From assembly GCA_004294385.1 (NCBI GenBank), contig REAP01000038.1:1-64000 (forward strand): DNA of 64,000 bases, written 5' to 3'. Source of the stretch: Oscillatoriales cyanobacterium (GTDB taxonomy: Bacteria > Cyanobacteriota > Cyanobacteriia > Cyanobacteriales > Microcoleaceae). The translations under genes were made by a program, and so were the position numbers. Every line of letters starts with the position of its first letter. Position 1 is the first letter of the stretch. Shown piece after piece: positions 55,907 to 64,000 of this stretch. Below the pieces are notes generated by a model. The model was given only the letters and a program-made list of their open reading frames with translations. It was not told where the DNA came from and ran no database searches.

Positions 55907-56459
55907 AGCTGAAAGTAAAAGTAACTAGAGAACTCGGTTAAATATCGATGCTTTGATTCCAATCATAACTCTGAAACCACTGTCTATGAATCAAGTCGAT
56001 TCAAGATCCCCAGGGTGAGGATTGTGGCGTGTAAAGCTAGGCAACTTTATTTACTTTATCTGTTTTCGCTAACAAAAGTGTCACTATGTTAGCAGTTTTG
56101 AAACTTTTTTTTATGGTTAAGAAGTGTTACAATTTTCGATCCCATCTAGCAATAAAGCCGGGTTTAGTGCTAGTGTTGCCCTCCAGAATTGGAAAAGTTC
56201 AACACCATCTGTAACTCTTTGACTTCTTGGGTTTTACCCCCCCAGATTGAAAAAGCGATCGCCCTTTACACCTAGACACTGCCACCTTAACCCGTTGTTT
56301 TTAGATCCGTCAAGATGAATTGAGTAAAACTCTAACCTAAGAGATACGTGTTGTTGCAGGCAGTAATATAACGCAGCAATTTAGAGATTAGGGCTATGAG
56401 TTACAAGTTAAATAATTAGCTCATAATTCACAACTCTAACCTCACAAATTGTATCTAAA
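55907..56459. other. Spacer without genes
   Basis: 553 bp. No ORF or RNA that I can support. It separates two minus-strand genes, so the promoter of the 74-residue gene lies at its left end. Confidence 0.55.
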
Positions 56460-58316
56460 TCAACCTTTTTTCTGAAGTTTTAGCTTACTTTTCCACTCAG
56501 CGATCGCCTTCTGAGCCGGTTTATAACTCTTGGTGCCAGACGGAACCAACGACGCAGCTTCAACAGCGTCTTTAAGCTTCCCTTGAGAGCTACGCAATTG
56601 AGCAATTTTCAGGATAGTTTCGCTCCATTCTCCCGACAAACGCTGAGCTTCTGTGTGAAGAGGCTCACCCGCTTGAATCTGGTTAACTTGCTCGATCGCC
56701 TTACTGTAAGAAGATGCCTCACCACGCTTAATTTTTGTCTTAGCAGCAGATATCAGAGCCACATTCAATTGCTGCTGCTTAGACAAATCCTGCCACTGAA
56801 CGATCGCCTCCTTGGACTGATTATAAATCGGCTTATTGGCATCAGGCATCAATTTAGCCGCTCCGATCGCTCCTAGGAAATCGCCCTTAGCAGCCCGCCC
56901 GTTAGCTATATCCAAAATCGTCAAACTCCAGCGCTCAATATCCTGCTGAGTTTGCGGATAAAGCGGATCTGTCGGCGCGATCGATCGAGCTTTTCTGACA
57001 GCATTATTAAAACTCGAAGCCGAACCATCCTTCAGCAAAGTTTTCGCCTCAGCCCAAACCTGCTGGCTAGAAGGTTGCGGTTTCTTTCCAGTTACTACCG
57101 GTACAGCCTGCTGTTGGTTCCGAGGAACTTCAGCACTAGGAGTTATAGGCTTTATCCCAGACTTTTGAGGCGGACGGTTTTGAGCATTTTCAGCGGTCAA
57201 TTTGGGGCTGACTTCCTGCTGAGCCATAAAAATTGACCTGTTGGTGAAAAAGACACCCAACAGCAGAATCGCAGCAGTAGCACCACTCCACAAAATTAGC
57301 TGCTGCAAAAACGACTTGTCCGAAGCCCCATTATCCAAATCTTCTGGTTTTTGCAAATTTGGTCGATCGCCACCACCATCAGCAGACCCAGCAACATTCG
57401 GCACCGGCACCTCAGTCGGCTTTTCAGTTCCAGTATCCTGAGAGTTACGAGTAGCTGTAGGCAAATCCATTTGAGCCGTCGTCGCACCCATGAGAGAACG
57501 ATCGAAACCATTACTTTCAGCCCCAACAGTCATACTACCGTTACGTCCTGCCACTTCAGCACTTGCTACAAGAGCCAGATCCGGTAAAATCACCAAATGC
57601 GCTTTTCCCGGAGGATTTACAACCATCAAAGGTTCCTGTTTTGGACGCAAATGGTGATCGCACAACTCAGGTAGGCGATCGGTCAAAAAACGATCTAAAC
57701 CCTTAAGAGTCTTGCACTGTCCCGATCGCAGCCCCTCCAAAAGAGCCGTCGTGAAAAACCCTTGGCGCAGAGCCGAAGTCTCCCGCGAAACTTGATTCGG
57801 CCGACAAGAAAGCATCGTCGGGATTTCCAAATTCCGAGCCAACTCCGCAGTTTCAACCCCTATAGTTTCCCCAGCTTTCACAATTTGGCTACGGTTCATA
57901 TCAACCAGAACCAACACTGTTTCGGTAGGAGCCTTTTTCAGAGTATTCAAAAGCAACTCTACCGGAATCCCCGTACCTTGAATATCAGCAGGATTCCCAT
58001 CCACCGGCATCAAATAATCCTTCCCTTCATGGCTGACACCATAGCCACTAAAAAAGCACCAGAGTAAATCCCCCTGTTGCAAGTGTTCCGCGCACAAATT
58101 TTCCGTCAACTTCAGAATATTTTCCCGATTCGGGTAAGTTGAGTTACCCCATAGCGAGGGCGAACTATCCGTCATCAGAAGGCATTCATCCCTCGAAAAA
58201 CCAGCCTCTTCAACCAAAAAAGTGTACACCGCCTCTGCATCCTCTTGGGCATAACTCAAAGGCTGAAGTAACTGATATTGATTTATGCCTATTGCAATAC
58301 AAGCGTGATGTTTCAT
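56460..58316 (-). CDS. Pseudo-orthocaspase (caspase-fold, catalytic dyad replaced)
   Basis: About 618 residues from the ATG at 58316 (MKHHACIAIGINQYQLLQPL is the usual family start; the 13 extra codons upstream are doubtful). The peptidase C14 fold is clear: ACIAIGINQYQLLQPLSYAQ, then LLWCFFSGYGVSHEGKDYL and TVLVLVDMNRSQ. The catalytic His of SGHG is Tyr (Y92) and the Cys of D-x-C is Asn (N141), so peptidase activity should be absent. A membrane helix (LILWSGATAAILLLGVFFTN, about 345-365) and a C-terminal helical repeat region follow. Catalytically dead orthocaspases are known in cyanobacteria. The gene is divergent from the V4R cluster. Confidence 0.88.
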   Translation of the reverse strand: MKHHACIAIGINQYQLLQPLSYAQEDAEAVYTFLVEEAGFSRDECLLMTDSSPSLWGNSTYPNRENILKLTENLCAEHLQQGDLLWCFFSGYGVSHEGKDYLMPVDGNPADIQGTGIPVELLLNTLKKAPTETVLVLVDMNRSQIVKAGETIGVETAELARNLEIPTMLSCRPNQVSRETSALRQGFFTTALLEGLRSGQCKTLKGLDRFLTDRLPELCDHHLRPKQEPLMVVNPPGKAHLVILPDLALVASAEVAGRNGSMTVGAESNGFDRSLMGATTAQMDLPTATRNSQDTGTEKPTEVPVPNVAGSADGGGDRPNLQKPEDLDNGASDKSFLQQLILWSGATAAILLLGVFFTNRSIFMAQQEVSPKLTAENAQNRPPQKSGIKPITPSAEVPRNQQQAVPVVTGKKPQPSSQQVWAEAKTLLKDGSASSFNNAVRKARSIAPTDPLYPQTQQDIERWSLTILDIANGRAAKGDFLGAIGAAKLMPDANKPIYNQSKEAIVQWQDLSKQQQLNVALISAAKTKIKRGEASSYSKAIEQVNQIQAGEPLHTEAQRLSGEWSETILKIAQLRSSQGKLKDAVEAASLVPSGTKSYKPAQKAIAEWKSKLKLQKKG

Positions 58317-58623
58317 AACCCTATGCTCGATATATATATTAAACAGCTTGCACAAAACGATAACACATAGTTGGCTTGAACCTTGACCCGAATTTCGTCA
58401 GAAGTCAGATAGCAGTTGACACAAGGCAGAAGTCACAATGAACCAAAAATTCAGAGTGCCATAATTTTAACTTCTTGTATTGCCTGAAAATTTTTTGTCC
58501 TGTGTATTTAGAAAAAACCAGGTTAAATTGGATACAGAAGCCAGTCAATTTGTCTTCGGAGTCGATCGGCTCAGAAGACACAAATTCACCCAACCAACAT
58601 TACCAAACAGGAATAACGCGCCA

Positions 58624-59325
58624 ATGATCTCTACAGCCAACAGAGAAATCATCCTCCCAACCGACTCCCCACTGAAACAAAAATATCCTAAAAGCCATAA
58701 CCACTATAGATTTCAGGATTTCTTTGCATTCGATCGCAAAATTGGCACCATCAACGACTGGAATGAATCGCGCAACATTTTCACCAGCGAAGACTTCATC
58801 ATCGGTTTGGTCGAAGGACTAGAAGAAGAAGTAGGCCCTGCTTCATCTGTGATCATGTATACTATTGGTTGCCAGTGGGGACTCCAAGATTCTGAATTTT
58901 TTCAAAAATGGTTCAGCGCCGAATTCAGCCAGAACATTCGTCAGTCAAATCTGATGTTTCTACTAGAAACTTGGTGGTGGCCATTCACAGCTCAAGGCTG
59001 GGGTCGCTGGGAAGTAGATATGAGCGATCGCAAGCACGGCTGTATCTTCATCAACCTCTTTGACTCAGCAGTTGCTCGCACCCTGGGCGACGTGGGCAAA
59101 CCAGTTTGTCACCTTTACGCTGGTTTGTTCGCCGGTTTCTTCGGATCTCTAGTCAAAAAACCCCTGAGCTGCATAGAACTCCAATGTTACTCAATGGGAG
59201 AAACCTATTGCAAGTTCCTACTCGGCAACCCCGACAAAATTGATGCCGCAGCATTTTGGCTCAACGAAGGTGCCAACGCCCGCGACATTCAAAATCGAAT
59301 CGAACACGGTGAAAGACTACAGTAA
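58624..59325 (+). CDS. V4R domain protein, slr0144-like
   Basis: About 233 residues from the ATG at 58624 (MISTANREIILPTDSPLKQK); the longer open frame from 58480 has doubtful composition. The V4R domain is seen in the C-terminal half (SSVIMYTIGCQWG, then YAGLFAGFFGSLVKKPLSCIELQCYSMGETYCKFLLGNP), the 4-vinyl-reductase-like fold that binds small molecules or tetrapyrroles. It heads a cluster whose order resembles Synechocystis slr0144-slr0152, genes reported to aid photosystem II assembly. Paralogous to the gene at 60449. Confidence 0.85.
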   Translation: MISTANREIILPTDSPLKQKYPKSHNHYRFQDFFAFDRKIGTINDWNESRNIFTSEDFIIGLVEGLEEEVGPASSVIMYTIGCQWGLQDSEFFQKWFSAEFSQNIRQSNLMFLLETWWWPFTAQGWGRWEVDMSDRKHGCIFINLFDSAVARTLGDVGKPVCHLYAGLFAGFFGSLVKKPLSCIELQCYSMGETYCKFLLGNPDKIDAAAFWLNEGANARDIQNRIEHGERLQ

Positions 59326-59392
59326 ACTACCCGCCGCTACTTCTCGGAGTACCGATGATAGCGGCGGCCTTTAAAGAGGTTAAAAAAGATAG

Positions 59393-59659
59393 ATGAAAAG
59401 TCAAAGTGCCTGGTTAGCGAAGTCTGTCCAAGAATTTTTTGGTAACTATAACTGGTTGGGAAAACCATTAGAAACTCAAAATGGTCTTGTCCCTAGTCAA
59501 TTCTTGACTTTAACCATGCCAGTCTCAGACTTTTTTCGCGCTATTTCTTGGGAAGGAACTCCTGAAGTAGGCGCCATGCCCTCACCACCACCAATGCCAG
59601 TAATTTCTGTGTATGAACCCGCAGAAGTAACCATAGACGACCTATTTGACCTGTTTTAA
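59393..59659 (+). CDS. slr0145-like small protein
   Basis: 88 residues: SAWLAKSVQEFFGNYNWLGK, then FLTLTMPVSDFFRAISWEGT and a tail with three Pro-rich blocks and an acidic end (VTIDDLFDLF). It lies 67 bp after the V4R gene, where slr0145 sits in Synechocystis. Assigned by position and small size, not by a motif that I can name. Probably part of the same operon. Confidence 0.7.
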   Translation: MKSQSAWLAKSVQEFFGNYNWLGKPLETQNGLVPSQFLTLTMPVSDFFRAISWEGTPEVGAMPSPPPMPVISVYEPAEVTIDDLFDLF

Positions 59660-59773
59660 TATTTTTGTATACAGGGGCATCTTTCCATCTTCCTTCTGAC
59701 TGACATCAGTTACATCCGTTAAATCCGTTACAGAATCCGTTGCCGAACTTCCTTTTACCACTTACTTAAAATC

Positions 59774-60247
59774 ATGCACCCTGAGATTGAAGCACTTCTA
59801 TATCAGGCAGAAAATCGCTTTCTCAAACCCGAAGAAATCACAGCCTTTAAGCGTCAAGCTGCAACCCTCTCCCAGCGCTTAAAAATTTACGAATTTTTAC
59901 GAGATAAGGAAGAAAGCATATTCCAGCCAGTAGCCAACAAGCTACAAGAAACCTTCCCAGACGAAAAACAAGAAATCCTAGAACGCTCTCTTAAACATTG
60001 GCTGTTAGTCTTGCGTTACTGCGCTATGGCCATGCTGCTGAACGATCAAAATTTTCTCGAACAGCGCCTTCTAGACTGGCTTTCTGGCATATTTGAAGCC
60101 CACCAAACTCAGAAGATCGAAGCAACTATTTGCAATCTCCTACAAACTCGGATTAAAGAACTACTTTCCGAACAAGCACGAGCTATATTGCAGCCATTTT
60201 TAGACCAAGCCCAGTCACTTATTATTGATATACCTAATCAAGAATAG
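59774..60247 (+). CDS. Phycobiliprotein-fold protein without the chromophore Cys
   Basis: 157 residues, all helical, with the phycobilisome-protein pattern: RFLKPEEITAFKRQAATLSQRLKIYEFL, then RSLKHWLLVLRYCAMAMLLND and QRLLDWLSGIFEAH. It aligns with allophycocyanin-type subunits, but the chromophore Cys (C-x-x-D) position is Ser72 and the Asp position is His75, so it should not bind a bilin in the normal way. It is in the position of slr0146. Its relative at 61806 (minus strand) keeps the Cys. Confidence 0.78.
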   Translation: MHPEIEALLYQAENRFLKPEEITAFKRQAATLSQRLKIYEFLRDKEESIFQPVANKLQETFPDEKQEILERSLKHWLLVLRYCAMAMLLNDQNFLEQRLLDWLSGIFEAHQTQKIEATICNLLQTRIKELLSEQARAILQPFLDQAQSLIIDIPNQE

Positions 60248-60266
60248 CAAAGAAGTAACTGCTCTC

Positions 60267-60330
60267 AAAAAGTCATTAGTCATTAGTCATTAGTCATTAG
60301 TCATTAGTCATTAGTCATTAGTTATTGGTT
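60267..60330. repeat. GTCATTA heptanucleotide tandem repeat
   Basis: Eight copies of the 7-mer GTCATTA between the phycobiliprotein-fold gene and the second V4R gene, followed by CCCAATG/CCCAATT repeats to 60448. Confidence 0.9.
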
Positions 60331-60448
60331 GCTTCCAATGCCCTATGCCCTATGCCCAATGCCCAATGCCCCATGCCCCATGCCCAATTCCCAATTCCCA
60401 ATCCCCAATCCCCAATCCCCAATCCCTAATTCCCAATTCCCAATTCCC

Positions 60449-61111
60449 ATGATTAATATTGGCGACATACTCAAACAACCCCGACTCCCCGGAAACTACT
60501 TTGCCAGTGATGCTTACGTCAGAGGAGACCTCGAACTAGGCTTGCTCGAAAATCGCCGGGGCGATCGGCTTCTAGCACTTCCAGAAACACTGATTAAAGC
60601 CATTTACATCGGCTTAGAACAAGAAACTGGTCAAGCTTCCCGTCTAGTGCTATTCAACTGCGGTCGCTGGTGGGGTAAAAACTTCTACGTGCGTTTTTGC
60701 GAAGAAGTTAGCGAATACTATCAACAGCCAGTTTCAGAAATGGAAATGGTAGAATTTATTCAGTGCCTACAACAGTGTTGGAAAACTCACGGATGGGGAA
60801 CATTTGAACTTGACTCCACCCATTCTGAGCAGGGATTTCTAGTAGTAAAGATTGCCAACTCTCTCTTTGCTAAAACAGCCCCTAAATCCAAGCTACCAGC
60901 CTGTTTTCTAGAAGCAGGCATCTTAAGTTCTTTCTTTACCCAACTTACAGGTCGAGAACTCCACTGTCTGCAAACTTCCTGTGAATCCCTGGGCTCTGAT
61001 TGTAACCGTTTTATTTTAGGTTTGCGCGATCGGCTCCAACCCGCAGATTCTATGGTCGAAGAAGGACAAGATCACCAAACCATTATGAGTCAGCTTTGTC
61101 AAAAAAACTGA
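60449..61111 (+). CDS. V4R domain protein, slr0147-like
   Basis: About 220 residues from the ATG at 60449 ([20 protein letters not shown]); the 40 codons before it are translated heptanucleotide repeats. The V4R core is clear: [22 protein letters not shown], then [41 protein letters not shown]. It is a paralogue of the gene at 58624 with a similar WG motif. It is in the slr0147 position. A bilin or lipid ligand is plausible for the domain but unproven. Confidence 0.85.
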   Translation: MINIGDILKQPRLPGNYFASDAYVRGDLELGLLENRRGDRLLALPETLIKAIYIGLEQETGQASRLVLFNCGRWWGKNFYVRFCEEVSEYYQQPVSEMEMVEFIQCLQQCWKTHGWGTFELDSTHSEQGFLVVKIANSLFAKTAPKSKLPACFLEAGILSSFFTQLTGRELHCLQTSCESLGSDCNRFILGLRDRLQPADSMVEEGQDHQTIMSQLCQKN

Positions 61112-61133
61112 CTGGTTTGATAGCTATTAGATA

Positions 61134-61199
61134 GTAGGGTGCTTAGCGTACATAAGCGTTTCCCAAGTCCTGTAAGTGTTCACTCCTGACGCACCCTAC
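61134..61199. repeat. Inverted repeat (GTAGGGTGC / GCACCCTAC)
   Basis: 9-bp arms at 61134-61142 and 61191-61199. Related to the 1025-1087 element. It lies directly upstream of the pentapeptide frame. Confidence 0.75.
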
Positions 61200-61230
61200 A
61201 AGCCTATAAAAGCATTTTACACTTAATTAA

Positions 61231-61782
61231 ATTGACCTATTTATCGGCTTAAAAGCTAATCTCCGGCGAGCCAACCTCACTGAAGCCTATTTTAATTGCG
61301 CCTGTCTGAGCGAATCAGACTTGACGGAAGCTGGCTTAAACAGAGCGAATTTGACCAAGGCAGATTTGAGTAAGACTTATCTCAGAAAGATCACTTTGAA
61401 TGGCAGCCACTTAAGCGGTGTCAACTTCAGTGGAGCCGACCTTACTGGTATAGATTTAAGCCGGAAACTTTTAACAGGAATCAATTTAGCAGAAGCATTA
61501 TTAAACCAAGCCAATTTCAGTGGCGCTTATCTCATGGAAGCTAACTTGAGAGCCGCCAACCTTACCAAAGCCGACTTTAGTAATGCCTACCTAATCAGTG
61601 CCAACCTTTCTCATGCTTGCCTCCATCAAGTTAACCTGACCAAAGCTAATTTGAGTAAGGCGGACTTGCGAAAAGCTGATTTGACAGGAGCAAACCTCCG
61701 AGGAGCCATTCTCGCCGGGGCAGATTTAAGAGGAGTAAAACTGATGGCGACAATTCTCCCCAATGGTAAAACTTACCACTAA
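61231..61782 (+). CDS. Pentapeptide repeat protein, 5' end uncertain
   Basis: The A(D/N)LXX pattern runs through the whole frame (ANLRRANLTEAYFN..., then ANLTKADFSNAYLISANLSH and ADLRKADLTGANLRGAILAG), i.e. a right-handed beta-helix. The frame is open from 61231, but no ATG/GTG/TTG occurs before the TTG at 61321, in the middle of the repeats. Either a rare ATT/ATC start is used, or the 5' end was lost where the 61134 inverted repeat sits. The function of such proteins is mostly unknown. Confidence 0.7.
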   Translation: MDLFIGLKANLRRANLTEAYFNCACLSESDLTEAGLNRANLTKADLSKTYLRKITLNGSHLSGVNFSGADLTGIDLSRKLLTGINLAEALLNQANFSGAYLMEANLRAANLTKADFSNAYLISANLSHACLHQVNLTKANLSKADLRKADLTGANLRGAILAGADLRGVKLMATILPNGKTYH

Positions 61783-61805
61783 ATTAAGTAGCTGTTTTGT
61801 ATTGA

Positions 61806-62267
61806 TTATTTGCCCAATAAAGTGCGGTCAATCTCCAGAATAGGCAAAAATAGGCTGGCTTCTTCGGCTGTGAGATGTTGTTTGATCACGTTTTTCATGA
61901 CTTCGTAAGTCACAGACGGACCATGAAAAGCGCCTATAATAGTTTGTAACCACAGTAAAAGCCGATCGCGCAACCGTTCAGTATCATTTATTAACAGTGC
62001 AGCAGCCGAGTGCCTCAACACCTGTGCAAAATCTCCGCGACACTTGGCAGTCACATCTTGAGACCCCCGCCGAAATATATTTGGGTCTATAGACTGCATT
62101 TGCGTTTCCACTTGGCGCAGAATTTCTTTTTCAGAGGCTTGAATTTTTTTATAAGCACTCATCCTGTGGTTCAAAGACTGAAAGTAGTCTTTCAAAAATT
62201 GGAGTTCGGCTGCGGAGGCATAGCGTCCGTCTGCTTCCATACTCAAACGCGCAAGTTGACTCAACAT
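61806..62267 (-). CDS. Phycobiliprotein-fold protein with chromophore Cys motif
   Basis: 153 residues with the allophycocyanin-type pattern: ADGRYASAAELQFLKDYFQSLNHRMSAYKKI, then TAKCRGDFAQVLRHSAAALLIND and RLLLWLQTIIGAF. The bilin-binding motif C-x-x-D is kept as C76 and D79. It is far shorter in similarity to ApcA/ApcD than true antenna subunits, so it is a relative, not a normal phycobilisome component. It could carry a bilin and act as sensor or assembly factor. It is the first minus-strand gene after the V4R cluster, head-on to the pentapeptide gene. Confidence 0.8.
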   Translation of the reverse strand: MLSQLARLSMEADGRYASAAELQFLKDYFQSLNHRMSAYKKIQASEKEILRQVETQMQSIDPNIFRRGSQDVTAKCRGDFAQVLRHSAAALLINDTERLRDRLLLWLQTIIGAFHGPSVTYEVMKNVIKQHLTAEEASLFLPILEIDRTLLGK

Positions 62268-62306
62268 AGGATTTTTTTCTGGTATTAAAATACCAACATA
62301 TCAGTT

Positions 62307-62789
62307 TTAAGCTTCTTTAGTGCGAACTAAATACTGTCCTACTTGGAACCGTGTTTCATTGAGCTGAGTGACGATCGAGCGAGTGATCAACTTTCCCGAT
62401 TCTACAACTACTTGACCCGTAATTGGATGTAACAAATCTTGCTGAGCTCGGCGACCGATCAGAGCTTCCACATTTTCGATAGCATTGATGTACATCCCCG
62501 CAGGTAACTGCACAACCACGCCTTCGCCCATAATTTCAGCCTGACAAGCCAGCCGCGAATTGGATGCCGCTGTAGTAATGACCTCCAGCGTCCTCCTCTC
62601 CCGACGGTTCATGTCAGACAAGCCTTCCATGCCTTCTTTAATGTAGACGTGGCAGGTAGCGCACATCCCCCGCCCTCCGCATTCCTTAAGAACGTCTAAG
62701 TCTTTGGAAAGTAAGGCAGACAAGATATTCGATCGCGTTTCGACTGCCATTTCTTCGGCAATTGGATCTAGTCTAATAATTTTAACCAT
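62307..62789 (-). CDS. 2Fe-2S ferredoxin-like protein, slr0148-like
   Basis: 160 residues. The plant-type 2Fe-2S pattern is C37-x5-C43-x2-C46 (ECGGRGMCATCHVYI) with a distant C82 (SRLACQAE). After the ~95-residue ferredoxin domain there is a ~65-residue C-terminal extension not found in PetF. It resembles slr0148 of the photosystem II-linked cluster. It could pass electrons to the V4R proteins or to another neighbour; that is an inference. It is followed downstream by the phycobiliprotein-fold gene with 39 bp between. Confidence 0.85.
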   Translation of the reverse strand: MVKIIRLDPIAEEMAVETRSNILSALLSKDLDVLKECGGRGMCATCHVYIKEGMEGLSDMNRRERRTLEVITTAASNSRLACQAEIMGEGVVVQLPAGMYINAIENVEALIGRRAQQDLLHPITGQVVVESGKLITRSIVTQLNETRFQVGQYLVRTKEA

Positions 62790-62828
62790 ATTGATTTTTC
62801 ATCCTGTCAAGTTGAGTATTTAGAACGT

Positions 62829-63137
62829 TTAAGATGGTGAGACAGCATCGGCTTCGGGCTCTATGACCCAGATTGCATAACCGCTCGCTGTTTTGGTAAT
62901 CGCTGTTGAGTCGCCCCTATTCCCCAGCTTAGCAACCGTCGCTAAAACTTTCTCCGCCTCTTTGATCGCCTTAAAAAAGCTGTAATACTCGCGATCGACT
63001 AAAATAGCAGCCACAGGCTGTTCCAAATCTGGCACCCGAATTCGGCAAGATTTATACTGGCTCCGCAGCTCCAAGATTTTAGTAGGTGCGACTTTGCGAT
63101 CGCTTTTATTCGGCTGAGACTGAACCTGAGATAACAT
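62829..63137 (-). CDS. slr0149-like small protein
   Basis: 102 residues: APTKILELRSQYKSCRIRVP, then AAILVDREYYSFFKAIKEAEKVLATVAKLGNRGDS and SGYAIWVIEPEAD. It sits 39 bp upstream of the ferredoxin gene, in the slr0149 position; assigned by context. No known domain. Probably co-transcribed with the ferredoxin and the phycobiliprotein-fold gene. Confidence 0.7.
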   Translation of the reverse strand: MLSQVQSQPNKSDRKVAPTKILELRSQYKSCRIRVPDLEQPVAAILVDREYYSFFKAIKEAEKVLATVAKLGNRGDSTAITKTASGYAIWVIEPEADAVSPS

Positions 63138-63230
63138 AGGCAGTACCTGGCGATCGATTCAAAATTTGAATTTTGTCAGAATTCTTTACATATTTTAATA
63201 CTAGCTCAAGCTTTTTCTATAATTAGACCG

Positions 63231-64000
63231 ATGCAAAATTCTAAATACCGCATTTTAGGGCTAGTCGGACAAGGACAATTTGGTCGAGTCTATTGTGCTA
63301 GCGTTCGAGAAACTCCGACCAAGGACTCCCGCCTCACCAGCCAACTCGTAGCTCTCAAAGAACTCAGCCACCAAAAAGCCCCAACTAGCGAATTCTTGCG
63401 AGAGCTGTGGTTCCTGATCACCTTACAACACCCCAACATTGTCACCTGCCGAGCCCTGGAACACACAGCTACAGGCAGATACTTAGTTATGGACTACTGC
63501 GAGGGAGGAACCCTCCGCAACTTGCTCAAACAAGACCGCCCATTAAGAATGCTCGAAGGTTTGCAGCTCATTATGGGAGTGTTAGCCGGATTAGACTACG
63601 CTCACCGTCGAGGCGTAGTTCACTGCGACATCAAACCAGAAAATATCCTCCTAACTTTAGGCTCCAAAGGTTGGTCACCAAGACTATCTGACTTTGGCAT
63701 CGCCCGCCGACTTCCCGAAATCGGTACTACCCGTCTCCACCAAGAAATTTCTCCCGACGCTACCGTCGGCTCCCCCGCTTACATGGCACCAGAGCGGTTT
63801 TACGGTCTTTACTCTCCCATGTCAGATATATATGCAGTCGGAATTTTGTTATTTGAGTTGTTAATGGGCTACCGGCCTTTTGGTGGAACGCCAGGAGACT
63901 TGAGATGGGCTCACTTAAATCAACGTTTGCAACTTCCTGATGCCATCCCGGAACCTTTGCAAGCAGTAGTCAAAAAATCTTTGGAAAAGCTGCCAGCCCG
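63231..64000 (+). CDS. Ser/Thr protein kinase (SpkG-like), cut by the window edge
   Basis: Begins MQNSKYRILGLVGQGQFGRVY with the glycine-rich loop, then Lys in VALKELS, the catalytic loop VHCDIKPENILL (HCD in place of HRD), DFGIAR and GSPAYMAPERFYG. The reading frame is open to the last base, so the C-terminus is unknown. A Ser/Thr kinase at the end of this cluster matches slr0152 (SpkG) in Synechocystis. HCD is seen in some cyanobacterial kinases and need not abolish activity. The gene is divergent from the slr0149-like gene. Confidence 0.85.
   Translation, partial: MQNSKYRILGLVGQGQFGRVYCASVRETPTKDSRLTSQLVALKELSHQKAPTSEFLRELWFLITLQHPNIVTCRALEHTATGRYLVMDYCEGGTLRNLLKQDRPLRMLEGLQLIMGVLAGLDYAHRRGVVHCDIKPENILLTLGSKGWSPRLSDFGIARRLPEIGTTRLHQEISPDATVGSPAYMAPERFYGLYSPMSDIYAVGILLFELLMGYRPFGGTPGDLRWAHLNQRLQLPDAIPEPLQAVVKKSLEKLPA

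Noticed and set aside
60329..60448. 40-codon N-terminal extension of the second V4R protein
   Set aside because: Translated heptanucleotide repeats; MINIGDILK is the family-like start.

Overview
This window is chromosomal DNA of a filamentous, non-heterocystous cyanobacterium of the Oscillatoriales (Microcoleus/Oscillatoria/Kamptonema-like; the genus is an inference). Evidence: form IB Rubisco genes in the order rbcL-rbcX-rbcS, a Psb32-like protein, phycobiliprotein-like proteins, many GCGATCGC (HIP1) octamers, abundant heptanucleotide tandem repeats and small palindromic repeats, and several protein families found mainly in cyanobacteria.

Layout. (1) 1-3600: a frameshifted TPR gene, ruvC (-), the SRP RNA, a phasin-like gene, a Cys-motif protein and a Uma2 nuclease. 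(2) 3639-19574: a 16-kb DNA phosphorothioation (Dnd) defence island. It holds a putative phosphorothioation-linked restriction helicase, a translationally coupled small protein plus SMC-like ATPase, a Dnd-associated protein 4 candidate, a MazG-like gene, a toxin-antitoxin pair, two full DGQHR (DndB-like) proteins, a headless dndB remnant, dndC, dndD and dndE. Two GxxExxY genes are interleaved. dndA is absent here. (3) 19637-24300: thiD, an MBL-fold gene, ftsZ and ftsQ. (4) 24301-31697: a P-loop ATPase and a giant nSTAND/14-WD40 protein. (5) 31698-38287: Psb32-like, cbiC, panB, secreted proteins and a membrane Ser/Thr kinase. (6) 39234-41501: the Rubisco operon, where rbcL lacks 15 highly conserved codons and rbcX is broken by a deletion. 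(7) 41635-56459: PD-(D/E)XK and nucleotidyltransferase genes, two fatty acid desaturases, proA, three tRNAs (Gly, Tyr, Thr), an HtrA-type protease, scpB and small conserved proteins. (8) 56460-64000: a pseudo-orthocaspase and a locus resembling the Synechocystis slr0144-slr0152 photosystem II assembly cluster (two V4R proteins, two phycobiliprotein-fold proteins, a 2Fe-2S ferredoxin, a pentapeptide protein), ending in a Ser/Thr kinase cut by the window edge.

How the genes work together. DndC, DndD and DndE would place sulfur in the DNA backbone. DndB-like DGQHR proteins may tune this, and the helicase/SMC-like ATPase/associated-protein group is the best candidate for the restriction arm. The V4R/phycobiliprotein-like/ferredoxin cluster probably supports photosystem assembly. 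Signs of decay recur: ORF remnants, internal deletions of about 45 bp, frameshifts and repeat insertions next to truncated genes. This suggests an actively eroding, repeat-rich genome, or in some cases assembly error. The strongest points for follow-up are the extended Dnd island, the rbcL/rbcX deletions, the catalytically dead orthocaspase, and the phycobiliprotein-like pair that differs at the chromophore cysteine.
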